Part shown: piece by piece, positions 14,201 to 25,549 of the stretch
How positions within the stretch are numbered: position 1 is the first letter of the stretch
Layout: each line of letters starts with the position of its first letter
NCBI RefSeq assembly: GCF_036884655.1
Contig: NC_088344.1
Coordinates: 32,569,001-32,633,000 of the forward strand
Direction: 5' to 3'
Length of the DNA stretch: 64,000 bases
Origin: Musa acuminata AAA Group
Lineage: Eukaryota; Streptophyta; Magnoliopsida; Zingiberales; Musaceae
Made by a program: the position numbers and the translations under genes
Notes under the pieces: model-generated
What the model was told of the DNA's origin: nothing
Seen by the model: the letters and a program-made list of their open reading frames with translations, nothing else
Database searches by the model: none

Positions 14201-17200
14201 AGAAAAGATTTGCAGTGTGCAACAATACCTTTCAAAATAATAGATTTTGACTCAATGAGTGAGGCTCCTAGGCCCTACAGAAATTTCTGATAAGTTGTAG
14301 CTAAAGGGTCAAGCACGAGTGATATTATGGCTAAACTTTCTGCATATATCCACTGAAAATAAGACCATTTATTTAAAAAAAATTAATTGTGTTCATATAA
14401 AGTTAAAATGATTTGCGCAGTCTGAAATTAGGGGTCGGAATCCTGACCATGTTCATATAAAACGAATGGCTTCAGAGGTGGAATCAGAGTCGAGATCTTG
14501 ATATGCTATTGACTCAGATCAACTTTGAGTCAAGCATATGTTTCCTTGACAGAATGATAAATCCAACCAACCTATTTTCTTTGCTTGAAGAATAATGCAG
14601 CACACATCTTGATCCATAAAACCCAACCTGACTTATTTCGATCCAACCTAACCAACTAGTGATGTGTTGAGCCCAAGTCAACAAATCTTGAGCTGCTGGC
14701 CATCCTTTGGCCTTCAACACTATGACCTCTCTGCAGTGCAGCACTTGTTCATACCCTTGTATTTCCTCAGCCATGTGCATGGGTAAAGATAATATTAAGT
14801 CAGCCCTATATAACAATAAAATCACATCCAAACCCAGCCCAACCCAACCAAACCCCATAAATTCACCCCCCCTATTTCACACTAATTTAAAAGCTTGTTA
14901 GATCAAGACTTAACCAAGAAAAATGTCTTAACATATTAGATAGTTAGGTATACCACAAAAGAAGGTCAGTGCTTGTTCTGGATTTTATTACATCATAAAA
15001 TAGTTAAGCTAAATAAATGTCAATCAAAACCTAGATGGTGTAATGTGGTTTAGTTTCTTATGCTTTATCAGCTTAATATTTTTCATGCTTTACAGATCTA
15101 AAATGTGTTGCTTATTAAAACCGGTTATGATCCAAACATCAGTTGTCTGAATCTAAGTAATCTCAATGCATGTTAGCGCGACAAAAATATCTCCACACAG
15201 GCCAAAGAGCATCAAAAGTGATACAAGCACATATTACTGACACACTGCTATTAATATAACAAGAGAAAAAGAAAATTCATTCTAATTTATGATTGCTCAA
15301 AACACAAGTATATTATCAGGAAGAAGTCTTACGAAGAGACACCACGAAACAAGTGATCGAAAGACTTCCGAAGCTTCTCATAGGAAGCAGCATTCTCATC
15401 GCTAAGCTCCCCCTTAGCGCTTAATACCTTTGCATTCTCAAGTTCCATTAGCCGAAGTGACTGCAACAAAATTTAACAGCAAATAATACAAACATGAAGT
15501 GAAAATATATTCATAAAAATCAGAATAATAGATAAATCATAACAAAAAAGAATAAATGTACAAAATAATACTTCTCACTAAACAAGCTTACATTATGTTC
15601 AGAAAGAAGTAATTCAGTGACAGCGTCATAATACGAGTGCAATGCTTTCTTAAAAAACTTCTTCTGATCCGCGGTGACATTAAGGCCTTTAAAGAACTGC
15701 AGCAGACCTGACAGAAGGTTACTTGTTTGAAAAGCAAGGAGCATTGCATGAGGATTATGATAGACAAATTTTAGATGCGACAGTATAATCAACGTAATAC
15801 TTTAAGTGGAAACCCTACTGAGCTATCAAGGAATCCCATCATAGTGATGCACACTTCATATAGCAATAGCATGCAGTCTATTAAAGCATAAAAAACCCTC
15901 ATCAAAGGTAACAAACACATTATTCAGCAGAAAGTCTGAAATTCACACATAATTTTGTCATAGAAAGTGACAAGAATCATACAACAGAATATGACAAACA
16001 AATGGAAACATCCAAAGTTACAGCATACCTCATCATAAATTTCTTGTCCAGGTTGCTGAAGGCCTAAAAAGAATCTTCCTTGTCGGGCAAAACTTGTGAG
16101 AAGGGACAAATTTGTCTGTGTCACCTCCCTATCCTTCAAATGATCCAAGGTAGTAAGATCCTTTACAATGTTTACAAGTATGCTGCAATCATCAATCACA
16201 CCAACAAAATAGAGTTCCATAAGAAGCTTCAGAGTACTCCGCTTCTTAATTGCCCTCAGGCTTTTATCAACATCTAATTCATCTCCACATTTTCCAGGAA
16301 AAAAAACTTTTAAAAGGCCCTGAACAAGGGAAGGTGAGAAGTCTTTGTATCTCTGATGAAGCAAAGAGCAAACCTACAAAATAAATGGTATCCAGAATGA
16401 GATTAGGGAAACAAGCAAGGCCTTCAATTGTGTTTCATCACAAGACACCTGCTTAAATCTGATTCATTTGTCCCAAAAGGCTGAACAATAATAAAATTCT
16501 GATGCTAAGTACCAAATGAGCACAAAAATGTAAACTTCTAAACAGCACAGCATTACATGATTTACAGTGATTTCTTAAAGCTGGCAAGATAATAAAGAGC
16601 AATAACAATTTAATTAACAATAAAAGTAGAAATCCTAAATGACCATTATCCCCACCCTCACTCCAAATTTTTTTCAGTGTTTGTATTTCTGAAATTACCT
16701 CAAGGTCAAGGAACAAATCTTAAATAATAAAAAGCAGTGACTCAAAGCATAAGAAGACAATAATAATCAAATTAAAGACTGACACACATGACCAAGAGCT
16801 CAAAGAACAGTTCATGAAGAGAGAAAAAAAAAGAAAAAAAGATCAACTGCAAATTATTTAAACAAATTTATACAAATGCATCCATTATAGTGGAAACTAA
16901 CAGTGCTACCATTCAATCAGAATAACACAGCATATTATAGAATCTAAGCTACATAAGATTTATACAAGTAAAAGATTAAATCCATTACCAATATCAGCAT
17001 TTAACATTGCCCTAGTAAATTACTCCTTATACAACTGGGACTATGATTTTTTGTCTCATAAAAAACCAAAGTTATACATTAATAGAAGTTGAAACAAACA
17101 AGTCACTCAATAAATGCACAACAATGTATTTTAACATGCACTAAGAGACCCTAAGTTACATACGTGGCAATTAGCTTAACAAATACAAGTACGTGCACAC

Positions 17201-20200
17201 TACTCAAAATGTACCTGCACAGCAGCCTGAATGTCTGAAGCTCTAAGCTTGGCATCGCAAATAGCAGCAACAGCTTCACTAACGAATTTGCTCAAGTTAA
17301 CACTTCTTAGCTCATCCAACAAGCCTTCTCTTTGCTCATCATTTATCTGTTTAAGCTTTTTAATAACTGCAGTATTACGTCTGATACTGGAGTCCAGTGT
17401 CCTGAGAAAACCAGAATCTGGAACAAAATACCATAAGCACTACTGTGATAGAAATTATCGAAACAATGCTAAATTACAATGCTAAATATGACATGTTTGA
17501 TACTTCAATATAATTGAATTTCCCAAACAAAACTAGTATGTCTCCTGATATATCATGTAGTGGTATAGCTCAAAGGCTTACCTTGGCACTTAACCCAAAT
17601 ATATCAGCCTATAAGGTCCACAGCATCACAGAGAACTAGTTTTTCTAATCAATTATAGGTCAAAAAGTCATCAGCTTTTAGGATAAAAATTTGGATCAAA
17701 AAACAGTATCAAAGACAGTGTACCTAGAAGATTCAAGCCCTGCTGCCGGATAAAGACCAAAAACATACATATCCAAAGGGAATACTAGAAGGCCCAAGCA
17801 TAGGGCCTGAATTAGTCAACTCTACATGGGCCACTAGAGTCTAGCATATAGATTGACCTTGCTGTGCTCTTTGAGTTCAGGATTGAGTATTTTATATTTT
17901 TTAAGCCTAATGTGTCTGAGTTTGCAATAAAGTTGGAGTTCAAAATATAAATGCTTAGTCAAGTCTAACTTGTTACGCATCATAGTTACAGTTCATACCG
18001 CTGAAGCTTGAAAAGCAGCACTATTAAGTGATCAGCTACAATAACAGCACTATAGAGGACTTTTAGATCTTTGTTTCCTTAACAGTCCTATAGTCCTAAT
18101 GGATTTTGAGTAAGACTCTAATGACTTCTAATGACTAAAGCAGGTCAAGCAAGTGAGATACCCCAAAAAACTTCAACTTGATGCCACCCCTGCACCGTTT
18201 CCTTAACTTCTCTATTCTCATTTTTCTTCTACTTAACTTCTTGTGATCTCATCTCTCTCTCCCCTTCCTTATTTATTCTTATGTTGTCTGTTATTTTCTC
18301 TAAAGACCAATTTACTAGCTTCCCATCATAGTGCTCTGAAGACAACAAGCTTTAGCACCACAGTAGGATTGCTTTATGCAATTTTGGTAATCAAAGTTTG
18401 ACAAGACTTCTTACATGGATCTTCCCTGAACGCCACATTGGTGAAAACCTCATGAATTGAACCACCCTTTTTGTTTTCCTAGATAGTGAATATTATTTTT
18501 CTATAATTGGACAGATTTAAGATGATATCAACGAGCCATTAGAAACTTCTGGAAATCTTCAAAGATTAAAATGGTAGCAGGAGGACAGTGCTGCTCCAAC
18601 CACTTCCCTCTACGATGACCAAATCGGATTGAGTTTGGGTCCGAACTTGTCCTACCTAAGAAGTAGGCCACATTACCATTCATAACTTGAGAAGACTTCT
18701 GTTTGAGCTCAGAAGCATTAGATCTAATGGCAAAAATCAATGTTTATCACTATAGCTTCAAACAACTTCAAAACAATTTAACCCATTTAGGAGGAATAGG
18801 CAGCAATTAAACCACCACAACTGCAAACGTTCAGTACGATCAAAAATTATATCCTACAACTATATTATCCATTAGTAAGGCTGCAAACGTTCAGCACGAT
18901 CAACTCAGGCTCAAGCAATGTGTTCCAAAGCGAACCTTTAAATTATAGTTAGGAACTGATGCCATTCAACCACGGTTGGTTTTAATCCAAGTTTCAATTC
19001 AATAATCAGCTTAATTTGTTTGTAAATGAACCTGCACAGAGCCTTCATCAAGTCTTGCTTACCAATTTACCATGAAAACCTAATTATAGTATTGGCCTCT
19101 GTGATCATTATTCGAAAGTGGACGTCTAATTTCTGAAGAGAAAAAGATAAGTATATTGATATTTGAAATAAGTGGCTTATCAAGCAATTAAAAACTAAGT
19201 TCACATTCCCGATAATGTAAAATTCTATCCATTATATTCAAGGAACAAAAGAATACTTAAAAGAGTATGTGTTCTGTTACATGCATACCTGGTCTTTCAG
19301 GATTCAGATTACTATGACGGAGAGCTATTTTCGCATCAATTGATTTTCGATGTTCCTCAAGGCGTGCAATGCTTTCCTGTAGAGAAAAAAAATACAAGAT
19401 ACTGAAAGTTTGATATAAGGGTAAAAGCTCTTATCAAATGAGTATTAGATTATGGATCAACCATGCAGGTCCAGAAAAAAAAAAGTAGAGAACAATATCT
19501 GCAATATCATGACTGATAACAAATTTAAGTATCTCATATGAGAACTTGAAGGCCAAGTTATCATGTATTCTATGACATAAGTCGAGCACCGAAAGAGTAC
19601 CTGTACCTTACTATGCTGTGCCAAGCCCATCCATAATATGTATAGAAACATTTCTGAATAAATTCAATGTCAGTGACATTCATGGAAGACCTATCTTCTT
19701 GAACTTCTTCACCATTTCAGATGCCATCAGCACAAAGACTAGTACAGCAAATTACATTAAACAATGCTCCCACTGAGCAAGGACCCTTAGAAGAGTATAG
19801 ACTTAGGTATGAAATATAATGCACCCTTGATGAGGTTGTCATTGCGAGAGAAAGAACTGAAACAAGATATGCCAAACATGTCCCAGATCAAAGTGTTTTA
19901 GCATACAATTCTTTGGTCAATCAACTGTCATGAAACCCACAAAGTTCACTACCTACTGGCATGATTATAAGACTGTACTAAAAATAATGGACAGGTCTCA
20001 CAAATCACAGATCAAAATGATTTGAAATGGCTTTTCTGCCTTCATCCATATATTATCTAATTCATCGTCAATCATGGATAATATCAAAGAGTTCCATCCT
20101 ATCACCTCCTCCATTGGTTTTTTTCTCAAATCTTCCTTCAATCATAAGTTATCTAAATTCTTTTTACAATCATTTTTTTAACTTGTGATAGGCCCCAAAC

Positions 20201-20661
20201 CAAAATCACCAAACTGCCAAAACATTTCAATCTAGCTTAAACCCAAGACCAAGACGGAAGTGGAACATGGAATGATAATAACAAAGGCAACTATGATAAA
20301 AGCAAATCAACAACAGAAACTCTATCAGATATAATACTTGACACGCGAACATTAAAAATTTTGGAAACAATGCTACCTCATTATCAACTTTCTGTCCAGA
20401 AGTATAGATATATGCATCACACTTCTTACAAATTGGTTACTGACTTAAGAAAATGGTACCTACAGCAATTGCCTGATTTAATGATAAATAAGCTTTAGAC
20501 ACGAGATGAAGCAAAATATAAGGAAGTAGACATGAGACTTGATTTAACCCCTGCATTAGTGATAGTAGATATCAGCGATCAGATATTAAAAATTATACCT
20601 CATCGTCCTGTTTACCATGATGCTCGCCACCCACACGGCACTCATCTTCTGCGTGTTCCAT
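53..20661 (-). CDS. UPF2: UPF2, regulator of nonsense transcripts 2 (5' 15 exons; 3' end outside window)
   Basis: UPF2 is the cytoplasmic scaffold that joins UPF3 on the exon junction complex to UPF1 in nonsense-mediated mRNA decay. Coding exons: 20599-20661, 19289-19376, 17215-17417, 16029-16373, 15592-15696, 15333-15460, 12437-12613, 12175-12256, 10878-11156, 10592-10789, 8961-9062, 5337-5588, 5030-5248, 1700-1870, 53-238. All borders are GT/AG and the frame stays open for 866 codons. The protein starts MEHAEDECRV. It shows the first MIF4G region (about residues 50-270, with LLTSFARQGRFFLGL), a Lys/Glu/Asp-rich linker (about 398-470), the second MIF4G (about 475-665, with LLQRLPGCVSRDLIDQLT and ETCGRFLYRSPETT) and the start of the third (LRQLRKLPWSECDSYILKC, then QTCGHYFDRGSSKRKLD). 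Plant UPF2 is about 1,180 residues, so the acidic and UPF1-binding C-terminus of roughly 300 residues lies past the left edge. Introns are long and carry repeats. Identity rests on near-continuous similarity to the Arabidopsis protein as I remember it. Confidence 0.97.
1936..2259. repeat. (CA)n and (AT)n microsatellites in a UPF2 intron
   Basis: A (CA)n run lies at about 1936-1957 and a pure (AT)n run at 2221-2259, followed to about 2370 by degenerate TATG/TACATG-rich sequence. All of this lies within the intron between the exons at 1700-1870 and 5030-5248. Confidence 0.9.
2462..2655. repeat. Two-copy tandem repeat, unit about 90 bp
   Basis: Two diverged copies start at about 2472 and 2562. 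Each contains a 'gggctaggagccaaggtcc'-like block, a 'caaagc(g)a(g)gcgctc' block and an AAATATTAA-like tail. They sit inside a UPF2 intron. I take it for a fragment of a dispersed repeat family that cannot be named from this copy alone. Confidence 0.7.
2700..2850. repeat. Short tandem repeats around 'gctaaacagttctaaagagtggatcaatat'-type units
   Basis: The phrase 'ctaaacaattctaa' with 'agagtggatcaata' recurs about three times between 2700 and 2850, directly upstream of the LTR remnant. It is noncoding intron sequence. Confidence 0.6.
2908..4311 (+). mobile_element. Probable solo LTR of an LTR retrotransposon, in a UPF2 intron
   Basis: The block begins TGTTGAATCC and ends GACA, so it has the TG...CA termini of an LTR. 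It is flanked on both sides by AACAAT (2902-2907 and 4312-4317), a plausible target-site duplication. Inside, TATAAATA at 3726-3733 fits an LTR promoter, followed by the R/U5-like stretch that ends before 4311. No gag, pol or integrase sequence follows, so it is a solo LTR of about 1.4 kb. It lies antisense to UPF2, between the exons at 5030-5248 and 1700-1870. The start sequence and length resemble Copia SIRE/Maximus-type LTRs of banana relatives; that family assignment is from memory. A six-base duplication is slightly longer than the usual five. Confidence 0.65.
3469..3665 (+). repeat. 60-bp tandem repeat inside the LTR (U3-like part)
   Basis: The phrase GCGATGGTAC recurs with an exact 60-base period at about 3470, 3530 and 3590, with a degenerate fourth copy near 3650. 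Each unit also carries the near-inverted phrase GCGATAGTACCA, so every unit has a small dyad around GGTAC/GTACC. Repeated units upstream of the TATA box are common in LTR U3 regions, where they can act as enhancers. Confidence 0.85.
7780..7955. repeat. Dispersed repeat fragment rich in CGGTAC/GTACCG motifs
   Basis: Between 7780 and 7955 the sequence has several copies of tacc/ggta words such as 'acatcggtac' (twice) and 'ggtacggaccggtaa', in both orientations. It resembles a widespread monocot intergenic repeat that tends to fold on itself. It lies in the large UPF2 intron between the exons at 8961-9062 and 5337-5588. No coding potential is apparent. Confidence 0.45.
18815..18905. repeat. Short direct duplication in a UPF2 intron
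   Basis: The phrase 'ctgcaaacgttcag(t/c)acgatcaa' occurs at about 18820 and again about 62 bases later. It is a small local duplication without other features. Confidence 0.6.
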
Positions 20662-20779
20662 TGCTCTAGAAAATGCATTTGCAATTGAGAGATGAAAAAT
20701 CCATTAATAAACAAAATTAAAAATAACAAACAATAGAACAATTAGCAAACATAGATTGCTATTCAAGAAATAGTAATTT

Positions 20780-21262
20780 GGTGGCGGAAAAGGAGGAGGA
20801 TAAGGGAAAGAGGAGGGCGGTGGCGGCGGAAAAGAATGGAGAGAGAAGGACGAAGAGGAGGAGCGGGGAATCAAGATGGCAGGTGACGGAAAAGAAGGCA
20901 AAGAGGACGAGGTACCTCCAACGGCTGCAGCGTGCTCCAGAAAGGAAGAGGAAGACTCCGCCAACCGGACGACGGGGAAAAGAGAACTGCCGCGTGTGCG
21001 ATCAGAGGAGTACGACGAAACCCTAACTTGATCCCTATTTTTAGATTATCAATAAACGGAGAGAAGAGGGGACTGAGGAGCGCAGAGGGATGTGGAGCCG
21101 AAAAAGAAGGAAAAAAGGAAGAGAAGGAGGAAGACGGATACCTCCGGCGGCTGCGGCGTTCGCCGGCGAGGGAGAGGAAGACTCGGAGGACCGCACGAAG
21201 AGGAAGAGAATCGAAGCGCGTGAGCGACGAGAGGAGCACCACTAAGCCCTAGCGCGATCTCA
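20780..21262 (-). promoter_or_regulatory. UPF2: UPF2 promoter and two tandem copies of a noncoding first exon
   Basis: Just before the UPF2 start codon the minus strand reads as an intron acceptor (exon resuming at 20665), so the leader is probably spliced. Upstream, the same donor context (GGAG followed by gta) occurs twice, ending exons at 20916 and at 21142. The flanking blocks match at a constant 226-base spacing: GAGGAAGACTC at 20948 and 21174, and a CCCTA (telo-box-like) core at 21021 and 21247. This looks like a tandem duplication of the first exon plus core promoter, giving two possible transcription starts. The plus strand here is purine-rich and open for about 100 codons in places, but I read that as composition rather than a gene. 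Confidence 0.6.
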
Positions 21263-22866
21263 ATCCTTACAGCCTCGGCTTTCGCCTTCTTGCCTGCGAA
21301 ACCACTCGCAACTTGAGAAGCCAGCAATCGGACATGGAACCTTAACACATCCCCACCATTATAACGCGATCCCCAATTGTCATCGTCGCTCCACCGTCAT
21401 ATTGCTCCTGAATGGCGACGAGGCCTTAATCTTGAGACCGATCTCGTCCCAAGAAACGATCTTGACCGTCCATTTCAGTACACACAGTTTGTTAAGTGTC
21501 TTTAGCAGAATTGTGTATAGACCCCTCTGTTGTTAGTAATTGTTATATGTATCCCTCTAAACCTTTACTTTAACATATGTATTTCTAAAATAATATAGAT
21601 GTACATATGGCATTATAATTAATATTTTAAATGATATTAGTGTCTTTGAGAAATTCATTATGAAGGTAAAGATTTTATTTTTTTGTAATTTAAGTTGGCA
21701 GATACAATTATAGTTAGAAGTAGTTAATTAAATTTCTGAATGGATACTATTTGGAAGTATATAAACTCTATTAAAATATGTATTTGCTAGATTTCTATTT
21801 AAAAATTTTACAATAATAGATATATAAAGAACCATTTTTTCTTAAATACATGCAGTTCTTTGATCAATCAAACTTTGGGAGAATAATAAAATAGTTTTAT
21901 AGAAGAAACTTTGAGTCAGTCAAATCTTGCCTTCATGATTTATTCTTTAAAAAATAATAATTTATTATTGGAGGAAAAAAATGATGACATCCTTGAATTT
22001 TCCATATAATTTTTTAACATATTTTAAAAATTAATTAAAATTGGGTGCATATCAATTTTCCATCATAGATCGTATGTTTATATATTAGGAAGTGAATTTT
22101 CCATAATTAAAATTCTTTATCTAATATATTTTCTTTATCTAATATATCAATAGAATTCAGAGATTATTTTGCCATTATTTAGGGTTTTTGTCTTTGGTTT
22201 TCCATATATTTTTTTTTTATCAACATTTTCACAAGCATCATTTGAACAACATAAAGCAGTCTTGAGGATGGTGGTATTTGCAGAAATTAACAAGATAGAT
22301 AGCATAATTAAGAGGAAAGATTCTGATTCCTGTGAACCTCAATTGTTTTATGATGGCTAGTAGCACCAACTGAAAAAGATTTCATGTTTTCCATATGTTT
22401 GATTTATTGTTCTTTATCAGTCAACAAGGATCTACCTCAAGTCCTTGTGTGTTGACCTCATTTGTTTTACCTTCTCATTTGTGGGTTGACCTCAAGTGTT
22501 GCTCAAAATAGGGAGGAGTTCACCCCTGCTAGTTCAACAAAAGAATGATTCTTCAGGTAGTCCATGAGGCAAAATACCCTGTAATATTAGGTAAAATAAC
22601 CTCTCTAATTAAAAGTGGATCGGTCAGAACAAGAAATTTAACCAAAAACAGAAGGAAAAAGATTCTTAGTAATGAACAGGAGAAAATGTCTCAGCATTCA
22701 TTCAGAAGTATTGAGTACAAATCATGGAAAACCATATGCAACTTGCAGTATGCAGCTTGATAGAAATTTGACAGTTGATACAAAATACCAGCTGCAAACA
22801 CCAAACATTTAGAAAAACTGTAGACCCTCTCCTGACACAGCAGAGGTACTCAGTGGAGAAGCATTG
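21263..22866. other. Intergenic: upstream of UPF2 and 3' flank of the kinase gene
   Basis: This AT-rich stretch separates UPF2's promoter from the kinase stop codon. The part from about 22200 to 22866 probably includes the kinase 3' untranslated region. Open frames of 60-70 codons exist but have no recognisable product. Two similar phrases, 'gttgacctcaagtg' and 'ggatctacctcaagtcc', occur near 22430-22500. Nothing else is supported. Confidence 0.6.
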
Positions 22867-25549
22867 CTAGAAGAAATCAAATTCAAGATAGTTATCAGAT
22901 CCTTTCTGATTGATTGCAGGTGCAGATTTTTGGCTTGTTGATGCCATAGGCTGTGGGGACCTGTCGATCTCGACAGGTCTCGGGATTTCTGGGGGGCTTG
23001 CACACCGTATCAAGGCCCAATTTACGCCCTCGAAGAACGGATGCTGCTTTATCTCCGTAGCCCCACGCTTATATGCAAGCCTGTGCTGTGGCTCTTTCAC
23101 GAGCAGTCCCCTTATCAGGTCCCTGGCAGAGAAGCTCACAATTGGGGAATCCGGAAAGCGCAATGGCTGCCCGATGACATTGAACAATGTGGCCCTATTA
23201 CCTGATCCCTTGAATGGAGTTTTCCCGAACAAAAGCTCATACAGAAAGATGCCAAAGGTCCACCAGTCAACGGCACTCCCATGGCCCTCACCCTTGATGA
23301 TCTCAGGGGCCAAGTACTCATGTGTACCCACAAACGACATTGAACGGGCATCTGTGGGTTCTGCTATGAGCTCAGGTAAGGGGCTAACCTGGTTCCCTAT
23401 CTCGGTCTTAGATTTCCGGTCCTTCTTGGACTTGGAGGAGAAAAACCGAGGGCCAAGGCATGTCGTGGGAGCAATACAAGAAGGCTGGATACAGGAGGGT
23501 GGTTCGATGCAAGCAGGCTGGACACAGTAGACTGGGTTGTTCTTCCGTGATGATTCCGATTTTGGGTTGGAAGACTTGATCAGTGTGGGGCTAACTACAC
23601 ATCGAAGGGAAAGGTCAAAGTCAGAAAGCATGATGTGCCCATCCTCCCGAACAAGGACATTTTCTGGCTTGAGATCACGGTATATAATGCCAAGCATGTG
23701 CAGGTATTCTAGTGCTAGGAGGACTTCTGCTACATAGAACCTGCAATATCAATGTCAAGAAGAAACAATTATAAGTCGCAAGCAGATCAGTGTCAGCTCT
23801 TCTAGTACTACTAATTATGTCTAATGGAAAAAGAATTGTTAGTATGTCAACCACTGTCCTCCAGCACTATATGCCCTGCTTAATATTTCAAAATAAGGCA
23901 TGCATAATTGCATAACTTCATCTAGAACCAATTTAGAAATATAACCAAAGCTTATTGGCTCTGCAATCATTTCTGTAATGTAGAAGTGGCACAGCAGATT
24001 ATAAGTCAAACAACCGCCACCTAATTTAGATTTGGATTGGGTATCTAAGAACCAAGGCGGTTGGCCAGTTTAAAGAATGATTTTCTACATGATGACATGC
24101 TTCCAACAAAGGAGGTGGATGCCCATAACCAGATAGACATGTCATGGATGAGAACTTAACAATGTCAAAGAATCTCTCAATTAAACAAACCTGGGAATGC
24201 TCCATGAAGTTTTCCACAACACAATACGTGTGTTAGCCACTTCCAATATGTGAACCTTCATAAAAATTGACTGCTGAGCATTTTCTAGATCTTTAAATCT
24301 TTTTAATCCAACATGATTATGATTACAGTCATGACAATAGCAATATCAAATCATGAATAAGACCAAGAAAACCAATGAGCTTTGAAGTAAAACATCTGAA
24401 TATGAAAGCCCTAAACTCGAACCATCTATACTGCAAAATTAACATGAAAAAAATGTATACAAGCATATACAGATTTTATATGAAAATGAAGAATCTTGAA
24501 AAGAATAACAAATAGTCTAAAAGCTGTAACTCAAGTGCTTATAGGAAAGTGAAGTATAGGACTTACTTCACTGCTTGTTCAGAAAAATATTTCCCTGGTT
24601 GCCTCTGCCGAAGGGTGTGCAAGTCTCCTCCCGGGCAGAACTCCATCACCAGACAGGAGAATTTATCAGTTTCAAAGTGGGTATATAGCGTCGGAAGAAA
24701 TGGATGATCCAGACATTGTAATATCTCCCTCTCTGTCTGAGCTCTTAGAAGCTTTTTACGACTAGCCAATGATCCCTTGTCCATGACCTTCATTGCAAAA
24801 TAACTTTTTGTGCCGCTTAACTCTGATAGATAAACACTACCAATGTCACCACATCCCAACCTCTTTAGCAGCCTAAAATGGCTTAAACCCAGAAATCCAT
24901 CTCTAGCTCGTATCATTTGAATTGCTTCCCATCTTGAATCGTTTCCCTTATGGGGCTTAGTAATGCTGCTACTCAAGCTACTGCATGAGCTCTCATCACT
25001 GATATCACTGCTTGTACTAGGCCTGCACATGCTGCTTTTCCTGTTCTCAATAACATCAGCTTTGTCACTGATCTTAGCACCTTCACTAGCCCTTGTTATA
25101 CTGCTGTCCTCAACACTAGCTTTAGCAGAAACAATACCATTATTTGCACCGTGTTCAGATTTCTTTTCTTGATCTCCATTTCCTTCCAAGATAATGGTCC
25201 CACTTGGTTCAATGGAATCGGCATGCTGTGTTGGTTGCTTCCAACCATCGGAAGATGGATTCATGTCATTGTTTTCTGAAGAAAGCATGACCGTAGAACG
25301 AACCTTATCTGTTATAGAATCAATAGTGTCCTTAAGCGAGTAGTTTGGTTCTTTATTCTCTGAAACTTCGGACAAAATATGCTTTGTCATGCTCTCGCCG
25401 ACAGCTACCAAATTTTTTGATGCAGTAGGCTCTGATTTGCTTGGCTTTGCAACATGTTCAGTATGTGGAAAATTTGGCTTTACTTTCTGGTTCCCAGGTG
25501 TTTTAACTTGTTTCTCAGAGCGGTTACTTGAGGTAGCCTTTGAAGCCAT
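22867..25549 (-). CDS. AGC-VIII protein kinase, D6PK/PVPK-1 group
   Basis: Serine/threonine kinase of the plant AGCVIII class. In Arabidopsis, D6PK members sit at the basal plasma membrane and phosphorylate PIN auxin exporters. Two coding exons, 24567-25549 and 22867-23740, join in frame (AA|G) to give 618 residues, beginning [10 protein letters not shown]. The first 220 residues are a Ser-rich, low-complexity N-terminus. The kinase domain starts near residue 225: glycine loop GCGDIGSVY (232-240), ATP lysine K254 in FAMKV, catalytic loop RDLKPEN (349-355), and DFD (368-370) in place of DFG, the class hallmark. A Cys/Pro-rich insertion (PACIEPPSC) separates this from the activation segment [12 protein letters not shown]. 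The protein ends in FDFF, the PDK1-docking PIF motif. It matches the PK64/D6PK-like branch closely; which exact paralogue it is cannot be decided here. Confidence 0.95.

Noticed and set aside
20778..21252. Plus-strand open frames of 82-106 codons, rich in Lys/Arg/Glu
   Set aside because: They follow the purine-rich sequence of the UPF2 leader on the other strand, and the tandem duplication explains their likeness to each other. No domain is visible.
22910..23530. 206-codon plus-strand frame
   Set aside because: It is the antisense shadow of the kinase catalytic exon.
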